A stretch of 36,876 bases of DNA, taken from positions 1-36,876 of the forward strand of contig NZ_FRBF01000024.1 in the NCBI RefSeq assembly GCF_900142545.1, given 5' to 3'. Source of the DNA: Fibrobacter sp. UWT2 (GTDB lineage Bacteria > Fibrobacterota > Fibrobacteria > Fibrobacterales > Fibrobacteraceae). Of the stretch, positions 31,919 to 36,876 are shown piece after piece. A program made the translations under genes and the position numbers. The stretch's first letter is position 1. The number at the start of each line of letters is the position of its first letter. The notes under the pieces were generated by a model. It saw nothing but the letters and a program-made list of their open reading frames with translations. It had not been told where the DNA came from and made no database searches.

Positions 31919-33862
31919 CTACACGCCGTTCCCACTGAAGCCGAGAGAATCTTCCAGCCAGGTGTCTGTCCGCTGCACCGAAAGGCGACTTTTCATCGCT
32001 TTTCTGCCCGCCGAATACTGCGCCCACCTCACGGCGAGCGCAGAGAGCCGTCCGAGATGCCGCATAAGGGTCCACAGCGGTCCCGGCAGGTTCCGGCGCA
32101 GCACATCATCCTCGAAACTTGCGTAGTGGCTTGCGCTGCCGGGGTCGCCCTGCCTTGCGGCGCGCCCGAACAACTGCCGGTCGATTCTGGACGACGGGTT
32201 ACATTCCGTGGCAATCACGTGCAGTCCACCAAGTTTTTTTACCTTGTCCGGTATCTTGATATCCGTGCCACGCCCGGCCATGTTTGTCGCGACCGTTATC
32301 GCGCCCAGGCGTCCGGCACGCTCGATAATCGCGGCCTCGTCGTCGCTACGCACGGCATTTATCACGCGGCATTCAAGCCCGAGAGCCGTAATCATTTCGG
32401 CCAGCGTTTCGCTTTCGTCAATATCCTTCGTCCCAATAAGCACGGGGCGGCCCGTCGCATGAACATTCATCACTTCACGGACTATGGCGACACGCTTGCT
32501 TTCCTTTGTAGAGAAAATCCTGAGCATGGATATCTTGCGAAGACAGCGGCGATGGTTCGGGACGCAGAGGACCGGGGACCCGTAAATAGTCCAGAATTCA
32601 CCGAGGGCCTCCTTACCGGTCCCCGTCATGCCCGAGAAATTCTTATACAGCCTGAAGAATCGCTGGAAACTCATTCGGGCCTCAGTTTCCTTGAGCCCCG
32701 AAAGTTCCAGCCCTTCCTTCAGTTCTATCATCTGGTGAAGCCCGCCGTTCCAGGAACGCATGGGCATCTTGCGGCCCGTGGACTCGTCCACGATTACGAC
32801 CTTGCCCTCTTCCACCACATACTGGCGTCCGGCAATAAACAGATACCGCGCCGTCAGGGCCTGCCGAATCAGGTCCTTCAGGAACGCCGCCTTTGAAAAG
32901 CCGCTCGACGCGGGGCCTTCGAGCCATTCGTCCATGTCCGTCAAGAAATGGATTGTGCGCAACTTGCCATCGACAAGGAAATCGATTCCTTCCTGCAACT
33001 TTCCCGAAAGTTCGTAGGCCTGCCTACAGCTTTCGTTAAAGCCCTCGTTCTTGTTCTCCCTAGAAATAATCAGCGGCGTCACGGCCTCGTCAATCAATAC
33101 ATTGTCCGCCTCATCGACAATGGCGGTGCATAGCCCCCGCTGCACCACTCCCCTGCCGAACTCCCCGCCCTGCAGGCTGAAGCGGTCCAGGAGCCGCTTC
33201 GAAAAGTTCTGCATCTTCCCCATGGCAATGCGGTCCCGCAAGAAGTCGGCCAGCACTTCCTTCGCCGTAGAGTAGGTAATCGCGGCGGCATAGCCCGCCC
33301 TCCGTTCTTCCGGCTTCATCGCTCCGGTCACGGCTCCCACAGTAAGGCCACAATAGTCAAACAGCGGCTTCATTATCTGCGCGTCGCGGCTTGCCAGGTA
33401 GTCATTGGCGGTTATCACATGGCACGGCATACCCGACAAGCCGCGCACCGCTGCACACATGGCCGCCGTAATCGTCTTGCCCTCGCCGGTGGACATCTCG
33501 GCGATATAGCCACGATAAAGGCAAAGGGCTCCCGCAATCTGCTCCACATAGGGCCTATACCCCATCGTCCGGAAAGCGGCCTCCTGCATCAACGCGAATG
33601 CCTCGCAAAGGGTCGAGTCATTGACAGGACGCTTGAGCAGGGCGGCAAGCCCTTCTATTCGCCCTTTCAGCTCGGCGTCAGACTTTTCCGAAAGACTGCG
33701 GCCAAGGCTGTCTATTTTCCGTGCGGTCCGCAGAATACGCCTGATAACGGAACGACGACTCTTGAAACGGCCGACCAGCCTGAAAACAAAGGCGTCGATA
33801 CCCACGGGAATCTTCTCCACGCGTTTCAACGAAGTAAGCCTGTAGTCGCCAGTCAAGTCCAT
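31919..33862 (-). CDS. Shortened SecA-like export ATPase
   Basis: 647 residues from ATG 33862, which overlaps the stop of the upstream gene (TGATG). The SecA motor motifs are all present: MSTGEGKT (123-130), VDEADNVLIDEAVTPLIIS (249-267), NFSGMTGTG (408-416), TNMAGRGTDIKI (526-537) and RIDRQLFGRAARQGDPGS (559-576). Between them a preprotein-crosslinking-like domain is recognisable (GRQYVVEEGKVVIVDESTGR). Housekeeping SecA has 830-900 residues; this one ends about 70 residues after the last motor motif, lacking most of the helical wing/scaffold and the zinc-binding tail. It is thus a paralogue, not the general SecA. Coupling to the M50-HlyD fusion and the RTX-type gene implies a dedicated secretion role. 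Confidence 0.88.
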   Translation of the reverse strand: MDLTGDYRLTSLKRVEKIPVGIDAFVFRLVGRFKSRRSVIRRILRTARKIDSLGRSLSEKSDAELKGRIEGLAALLKRPVNDSTLCEAFALMQEAAFRTMGYRPYVEQIAGALCLYRGYIAEMSTGEGKTITAAMCAAVRGLSGMPCHVITANDYLASRDAQIMKPLFDYCGLTVGAVTGAMKPEERRAGYAAAITYSTAKEVLADFLRDRIAMGKMQNFSKRLLDRFSLQGGEFGRGVVQRGLCTAIVDEADNVLIDEAVTPLIISRENKNEGFNESCRQAYELSGKLQEGIDFLVDGKLRTIHFLTDMDEWLEGPASSGFSKAAFLKDLIRQALTARYLFIAGRQYVVEEGKVVIVDESTGRKMPMRSWNGGLHQMIELKEGLELSGLKETEARMSFQRFFRLYKNFSGMTGTGKEALGEFWTIYGSPVLCVPNHRRCLRKISMLRIFSTKESKRVAIVREVMNVHATGRPVLIGTKDIDESETLAEMITALGLECRVINAVRSDDEAAIIERAGRLGAITVATNMAGRGTDIKIPDKVKKLGGLHVIATECNPSSRIDRQLFGRAARQGDPGSASHYASFEDDVLRRNLPGPLWTLMRHLGRLSALAVRWAQYSAGRKAMKSRLSVQRTDTWLEDSLGFSGNGV

Positions 33863-36021
33863 CACATCTTGTAGTATTTTTGCAACGCCTGCCGTACCTT
33901 GCGTATCCCCTGGACGGCCAAGGGAGCATAGCCAAGCTGAATACGAATCTTGCCCGTCCTTCCGTGCAGACGGCGAACATCCATCGAATCGGGCATCTCG
34001 GCCCTTACAAGGTAAACGGGTTCCGCCGTCTGTTCCGAATACCCGTCGCTCTTCGTCTCGACTTCCCCACCCCCGAGCCAACCCAGCGCATTCGAGGGCA
34101 AGCGGTCTTGCGCACTGGGGATAGCCATGGCAGAGACAACCTTCAATTCCTTAAATACATCGCCGTGCAAGCGCACCGACGCGCGAACGGGCTTGTCCGT
34201 AAACAACCTTGCGCCATCTTCCTGGTTTACCACTGCCAAAAAATCGAACGCGGTCGTATCCAGCAAGATGCCCAGCGAATCGCCCTTGCCTACCCAGCGC
34301 CCCTGATAGTCCTCGATGCCGGGCGCACTCCAGATTCCGTCCATCCCCGCGACAAGTGCAAGTTCGCTCTCGCTCTTTTCGAGTTCTTCGAGTTCCTGCT
34401 TCAATACCGAAAGCCGCTTTTCGAGCGGATGCATGTCTTCGGGGGCCTCGTTCAGTGCACGGTAATACATCTGCCGCGCTTCCTGTATTTCGGAGCGCTT
34501 GGCCTCGGCGGCATACTTGATTTCCAGATTCTCCAGGAGCACTAGCGTGTCGCCCTTGTTGACTGCGCTAAAGCTCCCTCGATAGAGCTTGGCCGCAAAG
34601 CCGCCCTCGTTTGCTATGGTGTTCTCGTAATGGCGGGCTTCCAGTACGCCCGGGGCCGTAAACGTATCGGGAACGGGCAAGTAGAACAGCGCCGCAAACA
34701 GCAGGGCAAAAAAGGCGACCGTAAGGGCGGAGGCCCGGTTGCGGACTTGCGAAAGCCCCGGCCCCCAGAAAACATACCTGAAAAACTTGCCTACCGGAAT
34801 AACCACCATGGTAAGGCAAAGCAGCACTCCCATGACAAACGAGAGAATCAGGTAGTGGGCCGATATGGCGACAATGAACCCCGCAAAAAGGAAGAACCTG
34901 TAGACAGCGCTGGATATCCCGTAAACCGTGTATATCAGCTTCTCGCTCGCCCTGAAGGCGACCGGTTCCGCGTCGCGCTTACGGAAGGCATATCGTTCCA
35001 GAAGGTACTGCAGGTGCCGTACGGAATGCTGTTGCAGGTTCGGCATGTCCAGCAGGTCGGTCAATATGTAGTAGCCGTCAAAGCGCATGAGCGGGTTCAC
35101 GTTGAACAGCACCGTAGAGACCGAGCAGATGATGAACACGTTGTAGCAGAGCGCGCGGGCCGTGCCGCCGCCCAGGTTCGCCCAGAGTATGAGCGCCACC
35201 GAGGCTATAAAGAACTCGAAGAGCATTCCCGCGGCCCCCACAAAGGCGCGGTGCCGCTTCTTGCGGAAAGACCAGCTCGCCGTGGCATCCACATACGGCA
35301 GCGGCGCAAGGAGCATGAACATCACGCCCAGCGTATGGACCTCGCCGCCATATTTCTTGACGACGCTCGCATGCCCGAACTCGTGGAACAGCTTCACGAA
35401 CACGGTACACACGTACACCCACCCAATGTTCGACGGAGCCAGGAACCCCGCGCTCTGGTCCTTGAGTGCGTCGAAGTTCTCGACACCGTACTTGACGGCG
35501 ACAATGACCGTCGCAAGCCACACCAGCATCATCGGCGTACTGAGCAGAATGCGGATCAGCCACCGTAAACGGTTCAGGAGCGGGTCGGGGTCGAATACCG
35601 GTATTCGCAGGAAAAAGATGTTCAGCAGGGTGGACTTGACCTTCTTGCGGGTCTTTTTCTTGTCGCGGTCGAAAAGTTTCGTGCCATCTTCCACGCCGTC
35701 ATAAAGCAGCATATTGGCCTGGTAAAGCTGCGCAAGCATCTCGATGACTTCGCCCTGGCCGGGGATGTCGCCCTCGCCGCTTTCCAGCATGCTGTTCCAA
35801 ATCTCGCCCACGGTCCTACTCACGGAAAGTCGAGAAACAAAGGAATAGGCCCCCTGCGGCAGGCGGAAATACTGGTTCGTGAACGGCTCGTAGAGCACAT
35901 ACCACAACACGCCCCGATATATCTGGCGGTGAATGCGGACGCTCGAACGGAGAGCTATACGGCTCCCCGCGAGACGGTACCACGACTCGTGGAAAATCTT
36001 GCGCTGACGGTCCTGTATCAC
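33862..36021 (-). CDS. PqqD-like / M50 zinc protease / HlyD-type adaptor fusion
   Basis: 719 residues starting at a GTG four bases after the previous stop. Residues ~35-110 resemble a PqqD/RRE peptide-binding domain (YVLYEPFTNQYFRLPQGAYS ... VGEIWNSML). Several membrane helices follow, with HEFGH at 213-217 and NPLMRFDG at 309-316, the metal-binding pair of site-2-type M50 proteases. Residues ~440-450 form a last helix. After it comes a periplasmic part with HlyD/biotinyl-lipoyl halves (GGFAAKLYRGSFSAVNKGDTL; GMDGIWSAPGIEDYQGRWVGKGD) around a coiled-coil hairpin (505-555). Comparable M50-HlyD fusions are known next to large secreted proteins and peptides. I infer that it recognises, cleaves or threads the RTX-type protein encoded upstream. 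Confidence 0.82.
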   Translation of the reverse strand: MIQDRQRKIFHESWYRLAGSRIALRSSVRIHRQIYRGVLWYVLYEPFTNQYFRLPQGAYSFVSRLSVSRTVGEIWNSMLESGEGDIPGQGEVIEMLAQLYQANMLLYDGVEDGTKLFDRDKKKTRKKVKSTLLNIFFLRIPVFDPDPLLNRLRWLIRILLSTPMMLVWLATVIVAVKYGVENFDALKDQSAGFLAPSNIGWVYVCTVFVKLFHEFGHASVVKKYGGEVHTLGVMFMLLAPLPYVDATASWSFRKKRHRAFVGAAGMLFEFFIASVALILWANLGGGTARALCYNVFIICSVSTVLFNVNPLMRFDGYYILTDLLDMPNLQQHSVRHLQYLLERYAFRKRDAEPVAFRASEKLIYTVYGISSAVYRFFLFAGFIVAISAHYLILSFVMGVLLCLTMVVIPVGKFFRYVFWGPGLSQVRNRASALTVAFFALLFAALFYLPVPDTFTAPGVLEARHYENTIANEGGFAAKLYRGSFSAVNKGDTLVLLENLEIKYAAEAKRSEIQEARQMYYRALNEAPEDMHPLEKRLSVLKQELEELEKSESELALVAGMDGIWSAPGIEDYQGRWVGKGDSLGILLDTTAFDFLAVVNQEDGARLFTDKPVRASVRLHGDVFKELKVVSAMAIPSAQDRLPSNALGWLGGGEVETKSDGYSEQTAEPVYLVRAEMPDSMDVRRLHGRTGKIRIQLGYAPLAVQGIRKVRQALQKYYKM

Positions 36022-36024
36022 TTC

Positions 36025-36876
36025 TTAGGCCCCGATAGAAATCACGGCGGTGCCTGCGGTGAGTGCAGTCACGCGGATTTCGTAGCGGTTGTCTCCGTTC
36101 GGGGTGTCGGGTATATCTACGGTGAAGTAGTAACCCGGCTGCGTGGTAGCCGTCATGGTAGTGCCGTTCACGTCCCATTCCCACTCGAGAGCGGGAACGC
36201 TATGGCCCTGACCGTCGGCGACCATCACGATATTCGGGTGCCACCACTGGTTGCCGGGCCAGGTGTCGCTTACCAGCAACACCGTCTCGCCCTCGGCAAA
36301 GTTTACCACTTGGGCACCAGAAGAAATGTCAATCGTCTGCGAAATCGTGCCCGGAGTCACTTCCTGCTGTATGGTCCAGTCCTTGTCGGTCGTGTCCGTA
36401 AAGGTGTCGGTCGCCCCGTTCTCGGAGGTTTCCGGGGTGACTCCCGGCACTCCCCCGTTCTCGAACTTGTCCTGGATATCATCGGCGTCGGCATCGTTGT
36501 TGCCCAGGAAAACCTCGGGCGTCGATGTCGTCACCGTATGCTGTTCCAGCATGATTTCCACGCTCGGCGCGAACACGCCCACGGGGTTGTTGTGTTCGAG
36601 GATCAACGAGGCATTGTCGCCAAGGGTCACATCGTCGCCGTCGCCCATGGTAATCGTATCGCCGAAGTCGCCGCCGACAATCACGTCGCGGTCCTTGCCC
36701 GTCAAGATGGTGTCGCCCATCTCGACAGGTTCGTCGTTCTCGTCCAGCGGGATTTCCACGGCTGCGCCGTCGAAATGCATACTCTCGGCCTCGATGGCGC
36801 GGTTCGCGTAGTCGGCCAGGTTCTCGTTGCGGGCGAACGGCGTGTCTATATCGAAAGTCACGCGGGCGTCGTCACC
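36025..36876 (-). CDS. C-terminal end of a probably giant RTX-type surface protein (partial)
   Basis: The frame is open from the window edge to TAA 36027-36025, giving at least 283 residues. It has RTX/hemolysin-type calcium-binding repeats: ILTGKDRDVIVGGDFGDTI followed by TMGDGDDVTLGDNASL. The composition is very acidic (many Asp and Glu), with Thr-rich segments and a beta-sandwich-like end (NRYEIRVTALTAGTAVISIG). There is no cysteine. The true start lies beyond the window, so total size is unknown; such proteins often exceed 1000 residues. Four bases separate it from the protease-adaptor gene, so they form one operon. Confidence 0.75.
   Translation of the reverse strand, partial: GDDARVTFDIDTPFARNENLADYANRAIEAESMHFDGAAVEIPLDENDEPVEMGDTILTGKDRDVIVGGDFGDTITMGDGDDVTLGDNASLILEHNNPVGVFAPSVEIMLEQHTVTTSTPEVFLGNNDADADDIQDKFENGGVPGVTPETSENGATDTFTDTTDKDWTIQQEVTPGTISQTIDISSGAQVVNFAEGETVLLVSDTWPGNQWWHPNIVMVADGQGHSVPALEWEWDVNGTTMTATTQPGYYFTVDIPDTPNGDNRYEIRVTALTAGTAVISIGA

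Overview
The window looks like a chromosomal piece of a Fibrobacter-type bacterium (Fibrobacterota, probably gut or rumen). The evidence is a secreted GH9 cellulase with a basic C-terminal domain, several large surface proteins ending in formylglycine-generating-enzyme-like (FGE/SUMF1) domains, a V-type ATPase remnant and moderate GC content. This assignment is inferred from gene content; no rRNA or other phylogenetic marker was aligned. I saw no tRNA, rRNA or CRISPR array.

Layout. 1-89: edge of an IS3-like element abutting a small secreted protein. 638-4122: gdhA and the GH9 endoglucanase, both minus, separated by a 320-bp AT-rich control region with repeated palindromes. 4203-8188 (minus): inositol-monophosphatase-family gene coupled to a large FGE-like lipoprotein, then rpmA and rplU. 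8309-14321 (plus): a cytoplasmic GH2-like protein, proA-hisI and a MINPP-like histidine phosphatase. 14514-14320 (minus): a small basic gene that reads into its own transcription terminator and resembles ribosome-rescue factor ArfA. 14580-19570 (plus): tilS-ftsH-folP-cdaA, with folP overlapping both its neighbours. 19652-20854: membrane-anchored FGE-like protein. 20909-23788 (minus): TraB/GumN lipoprotein and the damaged 3' end of a V-ATPase operon (intact K, a K copy broken by a repeat, a truncated I).

23776-30839 is an accessory island. It carries three plus-strand genes for exported proteins: a CBM/beta-helix protein, a metzincin-type lipoprotein and an FGE-like protein. The last two are visibly AT-rich. 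The island lies between two identical 61-bp repeat copies; the left copy abuts the truncated V-ATPase I gene and the right copy abuts a truncated HNH endonuclease gene.

31919-36876 (minus) is the most system-like part. The C-terminal end of a probably giant RTX-type protein is followed, with almost no spacing, by a PqqD-like/M50 zinc protease/HlyD-type adaptor fusion, and then by a shortened SecA-like ATPase. I infer a dedicated recognition, processing and export machine for the upstream giant protein.

The main points for follow-up are the nonstop ArfA-like gene, the RTX/M50-HlyD/SecA-like operon, repeats translated inside tilS, and repeat-associated damage to the V-ATPase genes.
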